In this document: positions 48,604 to 60,624 of the stretch, one piece after another
Numbering within the stretch: position 1 is the first letter of the stretch
Layout of the letters: every line of letters starts with the position of its first letter
Source: Apiospora phragmitis
Taxonomy: Eukaryota > Ascomycota > Sordariomycetes > Amphisphaeriales > Apiosporaceae
DNA: 64,000 nucleotides
Direction of reading: 5' to 3'
Assembly (NCBI GenBank): GCA_038363925.1
Contig: JAQQWL010000006.1
Coordinates: 2,894,501 to 2,958,500, forward strand
Notes under the pieces: model-generated
What the model saw: only the letters and a program-made list of their open reading frames with translations
Databases searched by the model: none
What the model was told of the DNA's origin: nothing
Position numbers and translations under genes: made by a program

Positions 48604-51560
48604 TTAGGATATGCCGATTTCATAGTCGGTCCCGTTAGGTCGTAAAGTCGGGTCATTCGCCGAATTCGGCTTCACTTTCGTCTGCGCCGTCACCGTCGCG
48701 CTCCTGATGCGTTGGCTGAGCGGCAATGTGTATTTTAGTACACCCTTGACGATGAGCGAGAACTCGTCATTCAGGATGCGCTCCCATCGCTCGGAGCCTC
48801 CGTCCGTATCATTGCCAGGTCGAGCGAGGCGTAGCCCACCCGAAGCCATTGATATGCCAGCACGGAAGAAAGACCCTTCAAAATTGAGAGGGCTATCCAG
48901 TGTTACAATATTGCCCAGCCGCATGTTGGGCGCAGTCTATTTCCAGGGGGATCCTCCGGTGGACCGACTGGAGGATCATTCGGAGGATCATCGAGGATAT
49001 CGAAGTCGTCCCCGTTGAGGACTCCGCCACCACTCGGAATCTGTCCCTGCATGTGGTGACTTGGCAAAGACTTCCAAGTCGGCCGCGTCCACTGAAACAA
49101 CCACAATGTTGGGGTTGTGAGCCCTAACGGTAATGTCCATCATAAGCTCCTGTTCACTGGCCAGAACATTGGAGATCTTGACAAGCTCCAAGTCTAGGAG
49201 AGGCTGTGAAGTCGCAAACATGAACCCAATCGCCCCGGTAATAACAAGAAGCAACATCACTGTAAGAACCAGGCAGCTCGCGAACCGGTTAAGGAAAGAA
49301 GGCCGCGGGCGTTGATACGACCTTGACTCCAAGTCTCTGCTCTCGTTGCACGCGCCGACTCCGAGGCGATCTATTCGAACGTAGCGAATTGCCGTGTTGC
49401 ATCAAAGGTGTTCGCTCGTCATCGGCTCCAGTCGTTGTATCGTCCATGTCATAACCACCGACCATGGTCATCTGTCGTTTGTTCCCGTTCATCGGCCCGT
49501 TTCGGTGGGGAGGGGGAGGAAAACGCGGGCTGGGTGGGTTGGATGAGACTCTAGAAGTGCTGCCAGATAGTTTGGAGCGTGCCGCGTTGGGGAAAGGAGA
49601 CTCGTTGTCGAAGAGCGAAAGGTGATTACTACCATTGCCGCGCCCCCAGCGACCGGCATGATGGTGATGGCGCGCGGTACCCGTGCCGAACCAGCATTAC
49701 TGCGGCCTGTCCCATTACCGTCATCCTCACCAGTCATACTCTCGGCCCCATTGCTGTTGTAGGTGTTGACGAATTTCATGTTCTTTTTGATTGCCGGGTT
49801 CGTAGCTGCAGTGCCTTCGACGAGAGTATGTATGTTTTGCAGCCCATTCCGATCCAACTGACTGACCATAGACGTCGCGCTCGGCGTACAGAGAGTGATA
49901 GCGCCGTGGCCTGTCACTCACATCTGGTGGGTTAGAGTCATACACAAATGTTTCATCCGAATCGGATGAATTAGCTTCTTCGACAGCGCTGGCAACTTTG
50001 GCCTCGAAGATGTCTGCTTTGGATGATGCTACACGTGGGCCTCCTGTTAGCAAGTTGGTCATTTGGGCGGTAATACTGGGAGAACGCAATGCCGGCTGCT
50101 GTGAACTAGTCGTGGCATCGGTATACGGCCCTTGGCCATACAACTTCACCGGCGAACGACAAGAGGACACCACAGATGAGATCGACCTTGTCGATCGACT
50201 GTGGCGTAACTTCGGTGGTCTCGTAGTAAGTGAATTTGGTGGCTCACCCGTTCCCGATGTTGGCTGTTTCCGAGTCGTTTTCTTCTTCTCCTTCTTCGGC
50301 CTAATCGTCTCAGAACTCGGCTTGGTCTTCAGGCTGCCGCTTACACCTTGCCCTGGTTCTTTGAGTCCTAAAGCTACACGCGGCATCGAGTTGACCTCCT
50401 CCTCCTCAACTGTGATATGCTTCGATGACGTCTCCCCCGTAGTATGGCCTTTCCCAGCAAATTTCAAAGCCGAACTCGACTGCCGACTTTGCAGCAAGGG
50501 TGGCGGGGCGACAGAGCTAGACCTTCGCGTGGTGGCTTTCACGCTGCCGCTGTCGCTACCGCTCTCGCTGTTTGCACCATTCCTACCAGGCCTCCCAGGC
50601 CAGTGTACGGCAGGATCGGACCTGGAAGCCATCTCGGAGGTCGCAGCTGCCGCTTGCGACAGCTTCTCTATGGCCATATCGAGATCAGGGCCAGGAGTGT
50701 TGGGCTGGCTGACCTCCTGGACTGTCTCCAACATCGAGCTGGCACCACTAGGTCCCCTCGCCGGGTCCTCATGCCGGAGGGCAACATAGCGCCGTCGTCA
50801 CCTTCGGCATCTGAAACAGCCTGCGACGAGGCTTCGGAGGAGCGCGGATTCGGTGATGGTGTCGCTCGCTGCACATTGATTGCAGGAGGCTCCGGGTCGT
50901 TCTTACGCAACGGCTGGGACGGTGGCACGGCGGGCTTATTGAGCGCAGGCGGCGGTGATTTCAATCGCGGCGATACTGGCCACCGAGGCGAGCTGTTCGG
51001 ATGCTCAGTCGCAACCAATGGTTTCTGAGGTTGAGGTTTACGTGGAATAGGTTCAGACGTTGGAGGTGGCGGTAATGTAGGCGTCGTGGCCGCCGATAAC
51101 TGCTGCCGCGAAGCTGCTGTGGGGTGATGGGCCGACTTTGACCTCGAAGGGCTCGGGTCTTGTAGACTGTTCTTCCGCGAACTATTGGCTGTCGATGTCC
51201 CTGGTGGACGGGTTGGCCTGGTGGTGGGTTTTCCGTATGTCCTCGCCGGCGAAGTCTCCCTGGATGCCAAAGGTGAAGCTGTGAGAGAAGTGTTTGTAGA
51301 CATCCACTTTGATTGCTGCGTGTCTAGGTTGGCGTCATGGTCGACCGAGTTCAGGCTGGAGAGACTGGCATCCAAACCGGCAGTGCTGGCGCTGTTTGGT
51401 AAGGTACCGGACCTGTCCATGTTGGCGGGTGTGGGAGTGGGCTCTGACACTGGCAAGGGTTTTGCAGGCACGGCTGGCGTCTCTGGAACCTCTGCGACGA
51501 CTCCCAAGGTTTGGTTTAGCTCGACAATCGGGTGCTCGTGGGTCGAGGGCGGCTGATCAT
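48604..51560 (-). CDS. VAC7: VAC7, vacuolar PI(3,5)P2 regulator (multiple frame breaks)
   Basis: Vacuolar membrane protein that in yeast activates the Fab1 lipid kinase making PI(3,5)P2, which controls vacuole size. The N-terminal ~650 residues are disordered and Pro/Ser/Thr-rich. Conserved parts follow in order: DVSDRPRRYHS, TPSATSMVSQLDRNG, KKNMKFVNTYNSNG, a His-rich RHHHHAGRWGRG, the single transmembrane helix after SFLNRFASC (LVLTVMLLLVITGAIGFMF), SEQELMMDITVRAHNPNIVV, FAKSPHAGTDSEWW, DSPLNFEGSFF and GVLKYTLPLSQRIRS. The first ATG that fits is at 51560 (MISRP), given one missing base near 51547-51549. At least seven shifts are needed, near 51548, 50763-50765, 49888-49894, 49686-49687, 49340-49360, 49024-49028 and 48928-48930. 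A DPP-rich stretch (DDPPNDPPVGPPEDPP) lies between two of them. Corrected length is about 985 residues. Confidence 0.88.
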
Positions 51561-52466
51561 GATGAATCTGGCAGTGGGACTATTGTTGTGACTGGGCCAC
51601 GGACCGGGCGAATGGTCGACTAGGGGTTAATCGCGTATGCGTACGTTCGTATGACGGGGCAAGCGTTGAGCCGTGGATTCCGGGTGCAATAGCGAAAAGG
51701 CCGCCGTAGGAGTAGGAGTTTACCTAAGCCTATCTTCTCGGACGTGTCTTCCCCCACAATGCCCTAGGCTCAGAAAAATCCCGGGTCCTGATGGGTCGCG
51801 ATGATTTGTTGGTTGGTCGATAGTTCTTTCAACCACGCAAGGGCTAAAGGTGCGAGTACAACGGGGTTGAACTCTGAAGTGTGCCGGTCGTGGGGTGCGC
51901 GTAGTGCAAAAGATGGATAACAAGGACCAAGAACTGAACTGGCGCTGCAGCTGTACGGCAGAGAAGTACGTAACGTAGAGGAGTAGCAGTGCAGTATGCA
52001 GACAGACGTGTTGTTGGAAAAAACAGTCGTCGTCTGGTCTAACTGGATGACGAAATGTGGAGTGGTGCAGGTGGATGGGGAATTTGGTGTCCGCGGGTGG
52101 CAGCATTCGTTCCAAATGTTCCAAGTGTTGAGTGCTATTCATTCAGTTGACAGCGTATGCAAGTAGAGATGGCGTGTCGACGTCAGACTAAAACAGACAG
52201 ACAGACAGGCGGGTGCGAGACTACAGAGTAGACCACCAGACACGAAGAAGGGAAAAAATCAGCCAGACGGATGATGTAACCCGGGAGGAACAGCCCGAGG
52301 AAAGAAAAAGACAATGTCAGTTGTCGCATACAATGCTAGCAGACTAGCCAGTACTGGTGCCGTGTAGTAGTCCGTGGCCTAGCCTGTAGAGCGATAATCA
52401 AAAGAAACCTCGCTTGAACTTGGATTGTACGTTGTGGGATGGCTTGGTCGTTGCATCTCAGTGTAC

Positions 52467-52482
52467 TGTACTGTACAGTACA
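52467..52482. repeat. 16-bp perfect palindrome
   Basis: tgtactgtacagtaca reads identically on both strands, and a further partial copy (gtactgta) overlaps its left side. It lies in the VAC7 upstream spacer. Could be a dimeric factor site or chance. Confidence 0.6.
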
Positions 52483-55400
52483 TCTGGTGCTCAGAATTCG
52501 ATACTGTACTCGTACGTTGGCAGCATGAAAATGTTACTGACTGACAGCGAGGAGGGGGACGGCTTCAGCAATTTTCGCCAGAGACCAGGGTTCGGTTGGC
52601 CGAATCCCCCGTTCAACCACATGCAGACATGCATAAAGTACCTCCTTACAGTGCCCAATCCTTCCAGGGGGCGTACCCGGTGGCCGTACCTGAAGTACCC
52701 GAGTACAGACGCAATACAGTCAAACAGTCACTCGCTCCCTAAAATGGTCGCTCACCCAGAAGCCTACCCCCTAGCTACATGTAATGACCTAGGTACTCTC
52801 TCGATCGATTTGATCGACATGCAGTAGGCATGGCTTCTGTTGTGTAAGTAAAGTACCTACGGGTAAGGTTAATTGCGCTGAAACCAGAGAGATGCTGGGA
52901 AACGGCTTTTTTATTCACAGGCAGACTGGTGACCTTACGGTTTCACGTGGATTCGGATAGATAATCCCCGATGGCTCGTCTTTGTGCAGGAACCAGCATT
53001 AAACAGCCATAATATAATAGATTTGGGTGCGCTGTGCTCATAATCTATCAATAGATTTATGGTCCCCAGGCAAATAGACAGGAAGAGGCTGGATATTTTC
53101 TTCATCAATCTGCCAGTCAACGCGTCATAATAGTGCACCAGTAAAAGATCTCAAAGATGAACTGGCGCAGGTGATTGCTGGCCAATCATGCATCATCAGG
53201 TAGTAAGCATAGTTAAGCACAGCACCCCGACAGCTCGGGTCCAAGCAAAAAGGGTAGGGCGAGTCAAGTGTCAAGCAATCTATCACTAGAAGTTGTTGAT
53301 AATTGTTCAAATGCCGTCAAAAAAGCGTATGGTGGGGAATCTCCGTTTTCGTCATCGACTTGAAGTCTTGGTCCGTTTCGGGCCAAGTTGTCCGTACCAG
53401 AAACGTCCAGTATTCGCTGGAAGTACAGTATCGCGGATGGAACAGGAACGTCTTCTGGATTCCATTTACAGCAAGCAGGCAAGTCTAGTACAGATGCTAG
53501 TACTTGTAGTAGTGCACACTTTTTTTTTTCTTTACCCTGGCACCCCTGACTGTCAAAGTCTAGACAGCGCCATTTCCACGCCAATCTCAGCTCTTGTCTG
53601 AGACTCATAGTTAGGTTGGTTTAGCTGCGGTACTCCGCCGGATTCTGCAGAGTACCGCAAGTTGATGAGCCATCTATCTGGGGAGCATGACTTGACGAAC
53701 CCGGCCTCCCAAGGATTATCCGCGACAAGCAGTGGTATGTCTATTTTACTACATACATACTATCCTAATATCGTAATGTAGGTCTTCAGCTACTCGACTT
53801 CCAGTTGAACCGCGAGGAGGCCGGTTTCTGCAAGCTGACCCCCATTGCGCGGTTTATTACTCCACGCCGCTTACATGCGGTGAGCTAGAAAATCCACGAT
53901 CATCGAGAGTCAGGAACAAGTCGAAAGTTCTATTGAAGGGTGATGGGTGGTGAAGCCGAGAAATGCGTTCCACGCTTCCGGGGCTCCGGGAAGTGGGTAG
54001 GGGGGAATTGTGGGAGTACAACGTCCGGCATTGGCGGGCAAGATGTTGTGACTACCAACGACCTACAGGCTGGTGCGTCGAGGCAGCAACCACTGGAGAA
54101 GTGCCGAGAAAGTACCCGTGACTTGGCCATGAGCCCGTGCTAGAGAAGAACTAGAGAAGCCTTACGGATTGTTCCATATGGCTTCTACTCCACGCTGCCA
54201 CGCCCTCCTCGAGGTTTTCTCCCTGCATTTGCATTGTTTTTGCAGGCATCGTGAATTGGAGGTCCCATGGCCTGCACCCCACCGATCCTGGTTACCGCCA
54301 TTTGGCAGAGGCGCCGATTCCACGCACATCCCCCTCTATCCGATGCCCAGGTCCCCTCATCAATGCAGTTTTGACAGGAAAATAAGAGGTTGGGATGCAC
54401 ACGCACGCGCGGATGGCTCTCTTGGCAAGGAACCCGACAGTATACCTAATCGAATCGAGATGCATATATTGGAGGATTCTTACTCAGCCTCGTGGTATTA
54501 TACTTATGTTTACATGTCTCTGTGTGTAAGTACTAATATACAGTAAGTACACATAAAAAGACTGCAGATCCCAGCAGCCTGTCAGAGAAGGACAAGTGGG
54601 CGGACCGACTATGTGACTGTATTCGATGCTGTATCGCTTATTGACTTGCCAATGTATCCAGATTGAGAGAGGAAATCCCATTGGTGACTAGTTCAGAAGC
54701 CTTGATTCAGGGTAGCATCCTGAACTGGTTTAACCGGACTTCCGGTATGGCCAACCAATACACGTGAGAAGTCTTTGCGTAATTTGCTTGTCATGTATAC
54801 TCTCGATCAGTAATGAGGCATTAGCCGAACTGGCCGAGAGAATGACATCTCGACAACCATACAGGTATGTCAAGAACCCATATGTATGCCTACGGTCGAG
54901 AGGTAGTATATCCGGGACCACCCGTTCATGTCTTTGACATCTTGAATGACTACAGACCTACTCAGACACCAATCTATCTACTGATCAGCGTGCCAACCCA
55001 CGTGCTCTTAATTAAAAAACAGGCACATACACGCTTGTAGCCATTACGGACAAGTCGTCTGACACTAGGGATGATCTGATAAGATGCTAAGCAACGGGCC
55101 GTTCTAGACAGGCTCTGCCTGGGCTCGACAGTTGGATACTGGCACCCTACTCAACTGCCACCACAGCATCCATCATCTCTCTCCATCTCTCCAATCTGAC
55201 TTGTCGCTGCTAAGAAGCATGTCAGATTCCCACATTCCATTCTTGTCCGGCTCTGTGTGCTTGTTGTGTTGTCCCGGCATCCCGTTCTGGACGGGGCTTG
55301 GGTCATCTGCGCAGGAACCCGAGATGGCTATAGGCTTGCTAACTACCGACCGCCCGCCCGCAGCAATAGGCAACAGCCAAGTGTGTGGGAGGATTACCAA

Positions 55401-57397
55401 TCGGCTGGGCACTCCCACGCCATCAAGACACATATTTTATCCTAGATTGATGAGCTGGTCGGCGATGACGTTTATCTCCTCTAATGGGTGATTCTTGCTT
55501 GTTTGTTTTCCCTGCTTTCCTTCTTCCTCCTTCCCGTCCTGCACTAGCCAACCTCGACGACGCTCGGTGTAAGATATGCGTGCATATCTCTACTGGCTCT
55601 GCTGTCAAAGTGGCTCAGTGGTTCAGATTATCACGGTGCCTAACTTAGTGTGGGGGAGATATGGGATTCGCAGGATGACTACTTACTGGTGTAAGTAGGG
55701 GGGTTGCTGATGCCGCCCACCTGTGTGTTTCGATCAGGCTGATAACTTGGATTCGACCGTTTCGACCTTTCACCAACTTCCTTGATTCTGCCCTCAATTG
55801 AATCGCCCGTGGGTGGAAAGCCATAGTTCACGCGACCACTTCAACAGAGTGACGTGGCATGCTCTACAGCCAGTCTTATAGGGGACATGCTCAGAGCATC
55901 CTACCATTGGTCGCAAATGTCCACAGACACGGCTGCGCTGCAGAGTAAGTATACATATGCAGAACCAACGTCGAACCAGCTTTGCCACATGTGGCTGCAT
56001 CCATCTCCTCCTTATCATGCCTGGAAGGGAGCGCGTGACTCTTGACCGAACATCGAAGACTGCCATACATCCATGTAAGAGTCGATGGCAACGACTCTTG
56101 TGAGGTATCATGACACTTATGTAGCAACAGACTGCATGCGAACATGACGTTTTTTCGTCATTTGATTGATGCCTGATTCCAGCCTATGTGAGTTACGATC
56201 AAACTACATACATCACAGGATTAGACATTCACTATCACAGTTATCATATTCCATAAAGGGCAGTAAGGATAAGTCGTCCCAAAAGCAGTATAACGTGTGG
56301 CGGCTATGTGTCCCAACCGTTGATCTAACGGCCTCATAACACTCAGGAAGAAATGCACACAGAACATAGTCCCGAGGTGATACTATTACCCCCCATGGTT
56401 CTCTAAAGGATGTGTCTTCGATATTTTTATGATACTCCAAGGTTAGTTACGACCCCTTTCATCTGTCCCTCCATACTTTTGTGATCATGAATATTCGAAC
56501 CAGTCTCGGTCCGATATAAGAGAGGAAAGAGCATGCGTACAAAGCATGCTGCCCGTAATGTTTCCCCCTGGCATTGTACAGCGCCATGCTTCTACAGCAG
56601 GAGGTTGCGATCAATTTCGCGAAGGCATCATTCATTGTATGGGCGCGCAAGTCGCACAACAGGCTTATGACGAGTAACGACCATTTTGCCGATAACTATA
56701 TACACTCGTAAGTCCGGACATGTTCGAGAGACATCACCAGGCTCTTGGTATCTTGGCAGTAGTTACTGACTGATTAAGTAAGGGGCGTTCTTCGTTGGTG
56801 TTGTATGTAGACTCACGCTTGTCCCTCATACAGTCCACAGCACGCTCTAGAGCAGTTGCATAGCCTGAGGCTTCTCACTTCACACTACCAAAGCAGCGGG
56901 AAAGCCACCAACACCATATCATATACCTCGCCAGTGCCTCTACCAATACTAGTAGCCACTGTGTCTCTATATGGTTTCCCTTCTGCTACAACATTGCCTT
57001 GATTTGTTCCACATGGGATGGGTTACAAGCTGTGGAGATTATACATCGAGCTTGAGCAATCGAGAAAGATAAAGGCTGGTGTATTCGAGTAGGTTACAGG
57101 GGGCGTAAAGATGATGTCGTTGCAAGGTAGGCTGCATAAGGGAAGTGGATGGCGCAAGTGGGCAAGTACTTACCTACATAGTCAACAGTCACTTATAGAA
57201 ACAACACGCCACCTGAACCAACAGTTGTTCAACTCTGATCCTAGTTTGGATTGAAGCAATGGGGTTCGTACCAGTGATGAAGTTGCAGAAGGCGAGCCAG
57301 GTGTGACGTTGGAAACGGAAGTTGTAGCTGTGAGGGCATCGCGACAAACAACGGTTGATTCACACACGTGACCTGTAAGTACATGTAGACAACCGAA

Positions 57398-57421
57398 AAG
57401 AAGAAGAAGAAGAAGAAGAAG
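57398..57421. repeat. (AAG)8 microsatellite
   Basis: Eight perfect aag units in non-coding sequence of the 7-kb spacer. Usable as a length marker; no function implied. Confidence 0.9.
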
Positions 57422-58586
57422 CTATAGGCAGTGATCCTGAAGAGTCACAGATGGTGGCACAATATAACTTTATGTGGCAAAACCAGAATGGTGCTACCTT
57501 GCAGACAGGTCAACGGCGCGTACGTAGTAGCATAAGGGCATGGCGCCTATATGTAGGCATGTATTGCTTCCATCATTCGTGGCAGGTAAGGTAATTTGAA
57601 ACCCCCCTCATCATCACGCCAAGACTTCTCTCGAATACGTGGGCAAGCGGATAGTAAAAGCCACGTTCGTGCGGGAGGAAGATCTTGTCAATCTAGCGAT
57701 AAAGTTTCAGATAAAGTTCAACGTCCCTGATCGACACACTACACATTACACAGGGGGTGGCTATCATTTAGGGTAGTCCTGGACACACAGCATCTGACTC
57801 GGGAGACAACAAGCCTGGAGAATGTTGATGCATCACACTGGCAAGGGGGAATATCGGATAGTGTTTGTTGTACGTTCGGAAGAACACGAATTAGATGCTC
57901 ATATAGAAAATGCTTAAGAGTGGTAATCTGTCCTATCTCCCAACAATGAGGCAGGCAGTCGACACCGTGCCAACCATATCCAACAATGCGCTCATCTTCT
58001 GCAGGTATAGATACAACAACAGTCAACGCAGATACGCAAGTACAACCAAGCCCAAGCCAAGGCGTATCTGGCTAGCTGGCATCTGTAGGATAACGGTGCT
58101 TGTCCAGGAGTTCCTCCTTCCAGACAACCCAACATTTAGCACCGAAACACAAGAATTCACCAAGGTGGACAAGTCGAATATAAAAAGAAAAAAAAATATT
58201 CCGCACCTGCATACTTAAGACTATAAATGATTTATATACGTATAAACCCCTCATTATCGTTAGAACTTACTGCCCACCGCCTCCTCTAACCGACACAAAT
58301 GATGCCAGCTTGCTATGCTCTCCCCGCTTCCGCTACCCAACTAACTTCAATCTCCTTCCACCATCTAAGTACTGCTGACTAGCAACAATCTTTTTCTCAT
58401 GATCATCATGCTTTCGTCCCGTGGGAATTATCATACTAACATGCCAATTCATCTGCTGCCACGTTCTCTCTCTATATCCACCTCCACCGATGACCGTCCC
58501 GCGCCGGTCTGTTCTGCTCCTTCGCCACTGCTTTACCCGGCTGACACCCGCCCAGTGGTAGCCAGCATTAAGCGAGGCAAGGGTAC

Positions 58587-60624
58587 CTATTCCTTGATAC
58601 TTTCGCTCGCACCGCCCTCACTAGTCTGCCTGTTCGCCAGAGCCGACTGCGCCCAGCCGAACCAGCTGGCACGCTTGTTCTCTGGGGCGGTGCGTTCTCC
58701 TGAACCAGTCTTAGGGGCCGAGGCTTGTTGCCCGCAAAAGTAGCGTGGCTGCCTTTGCCCTCACTGTGACCCGAACCGATAGTACGCGGCGGGCTCTGGC
58801 TCGCACTGGTGTTCGACGCGTCGCCGCCGGCACTCTCACCGGAGACACTGCTAGTCTCGCTGCGCATGCCCGGGAAGTTACCCGCTGTAGGGGCGCTGTT
58901 GCCGGAGGATGCGGCCCGCGGTGTGCCGGCACCGCTGAAGAACTGGGCACTATTACGGCCCGCGGATAGTGTTGGTGACATAGGCCCATCGGGTCCTTTG
59001 TACATGGCGTTCACGATACCGGCAGCACCGATGATTTGTTCGCTCATAGGACGGCTACCTGGCTGACGACGCACAGAAGCCCCCCGAGCGAGGCCAATGG
59101 GGATACTAGGTGCAGTATCTGGGTCGTGGTGGGCAGTGTTGGTAGAAGGTATGAAACTCATTGGCCGAGGACGGCGAGCGCCAGGAGCAGCTGCTGGCGG
59201 GGTGTTACCCATGACAGATTTGGCGCGAGCCAAGAAAGAGGCTCCTGGGTTCTGGCTATCAAGAGGAGTGGTCGGCAGTTCCTTGTTTACATTTGCACCG
59301 GCGGCCTTGGGGTCAGATGACTGATCCAGAATGTGCTCAAACTCCTGGTGTTGGAGGAGACGCTCGATGATCTTGTTGATGTACAGCGTGAGGGCCTTGT
59401 TCTGATCCTTCATCGCGCGAATCTCGCCCTCGAGGCGACGCTGGTGCTCTCCGTCGTCTACCGTGGAAACGGCCAAGTCGTCCGCAGCATCGCCGAGTTC
59501 ATCTGCGAGGCTGGCACCGAGACTGGTGGCATTTCCCTCGGCATTTGCCTCGCCACCGGTACTGGAGCGACCCTCCAAGGCGCTCAATGCGTCTTGGTTG
59601 GCAGAGACGCCCATATAGCTGAAATCGCCCTTGCCAAAATCGCCGTGCAGGGTTTTTTCCTGCAGAAGCAACTGGTATGACTCGTTGTCCTCCATGAGGC
59701 GTGCATTAGCCATGCGCGCCTCCATCAATAAGCGCTCAACCTCATGCAGGCGCCCGCCCCCTTGGTTCTCAGACTCAACAAGTTTAATCTGAGCCTCGGC
59801 TAGCTCGAGTCGGAGTGACTCGATCAGCTTGTCTTTCTGAAGAAGCAGCTTCGAGTTGTTCCTCGAATCACTGCGCTGGACTGAGGAAGGCGGAGCGAAG
59901 TTCCCGCTCTCTACCGTCGGAGATGAATTATTTGCTAGAAAGGGAAAGCTGTTAGTCGTTGCGCCGAGCTAGGGGTGCACAAGGGGCTAGGCTTACATTG
60001 TCTCGAGGGTCGATACTCATCATCGACATTTCTCTGGTTAATGGTATCCTTAAGCCTGTTGATGACGGATTGCATCTCCTCCTCACGGTTGGACATCTCC
60101 TCCTTCTCCTTGAGCATTGAGCTTCGCTCGGCCTCGTATATAGTTTCCATTTCGCGCATTTGCCTTGCCGACTCGCGCTTCTCATTTCGAAGGGCTTCAA
60201 TCTGTTCTTCACTTTCATGCACCCGCTCTTCGAACTTGGCTTGCTCTTTCAAAGTCTCATCGAGTCGCGACTGCAAGACTTCAGCCTGTTTCCTGAACTG
60301 CTCTGATGTAGCGTCTGCTTTTTCTAATCTGGCCTTCAAGTCGTCGATGAGCGCAACTGTCTCCGCCCGTGCGGCTTCGTCGACCTCGTTGGAAGAGATA
60401 CTGAGCGAGGAAGACTGGCGATGGGCTGCAGCCGCTCGTGCAGAGACCGGGGTACCGCTCCTGATAGATCGTGTCCTCGAGGGGGTACTGTTGAGGCCAG
60501 CGGCAGCACTGGACGCCGGGGCCGCGCTACGCGGTGTGCTGCGTGAGGCTCTATCAGTGGAGGGGCTGCTATCGGGCAGGCGTCCAATACCCGCAGAAGG
60601 GGGTTTCTTTGTGGCGGCCGACAT
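58587..60624 (-). CDS. Conserved fungal coiled-coil protein (function unknown)
   Basis: Two exons, 60624-59997 and 59934 to the end, with a 62-nt GT-AG intron (GTAAGC...CTAG) that joins PSRQ to SNNSSPTVES. A low-complexity Ser/Ala/Pro/Arg head (residues 1-80, MSAATKKPPSAGIGRLPDSS) precedes long coiled coils: about 88-205 (VALIDDLKARLEKADATSEQ, EEQIEALRNEKRESARQMRE) and 230-390 (KLLLQKDKLIESLRLELAEA, EIRAMKDQNKALTLYINKII). The C-terminal third is Ser/Pro/Gly-rich. The frame as written stops at 58568. A base missing near 58688-58697 would instead give ENKRASWFGWAQSALANRQ and a stop at 58587 (about 658 residues), which looks more natural. Similar proteins are often labelled 'M protein repeat' in fungi; I infer a cytoskeletal or scaffold role only from the coiled coils. 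Confidence 0.8.

Larger units (their letters stand above)
51561..58586. other. 7-kb gene-poor spacer
   Basis: Largest gap in the window. No open frame has family-like content, and none extends past about 140 residues. It holds the VAC7 promoter on the left, an (ACAG)4 tract at 52193-52208, a 16-bp perfect palindrome at 52467-52482, a T run near 53520-53530 and an (AAG)8 microsatellite at 57398-57421. The stretch near 55611-55625 resembles a tRNA A box but lacks a matching B box and acceptor stem. No transposase or reverse-transcriptase remnant is visible. Long non-coding transcripts cannot be judged from sequence. Confidence 0.5.

Noticed and set aside
55605..55680. tRNA-like A box (GTGGCTCAGTGGTTCAGATT)
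   Set aside because: No matching B box (GGTTCRANNCC) and the ends cannot form an acceptor stem.
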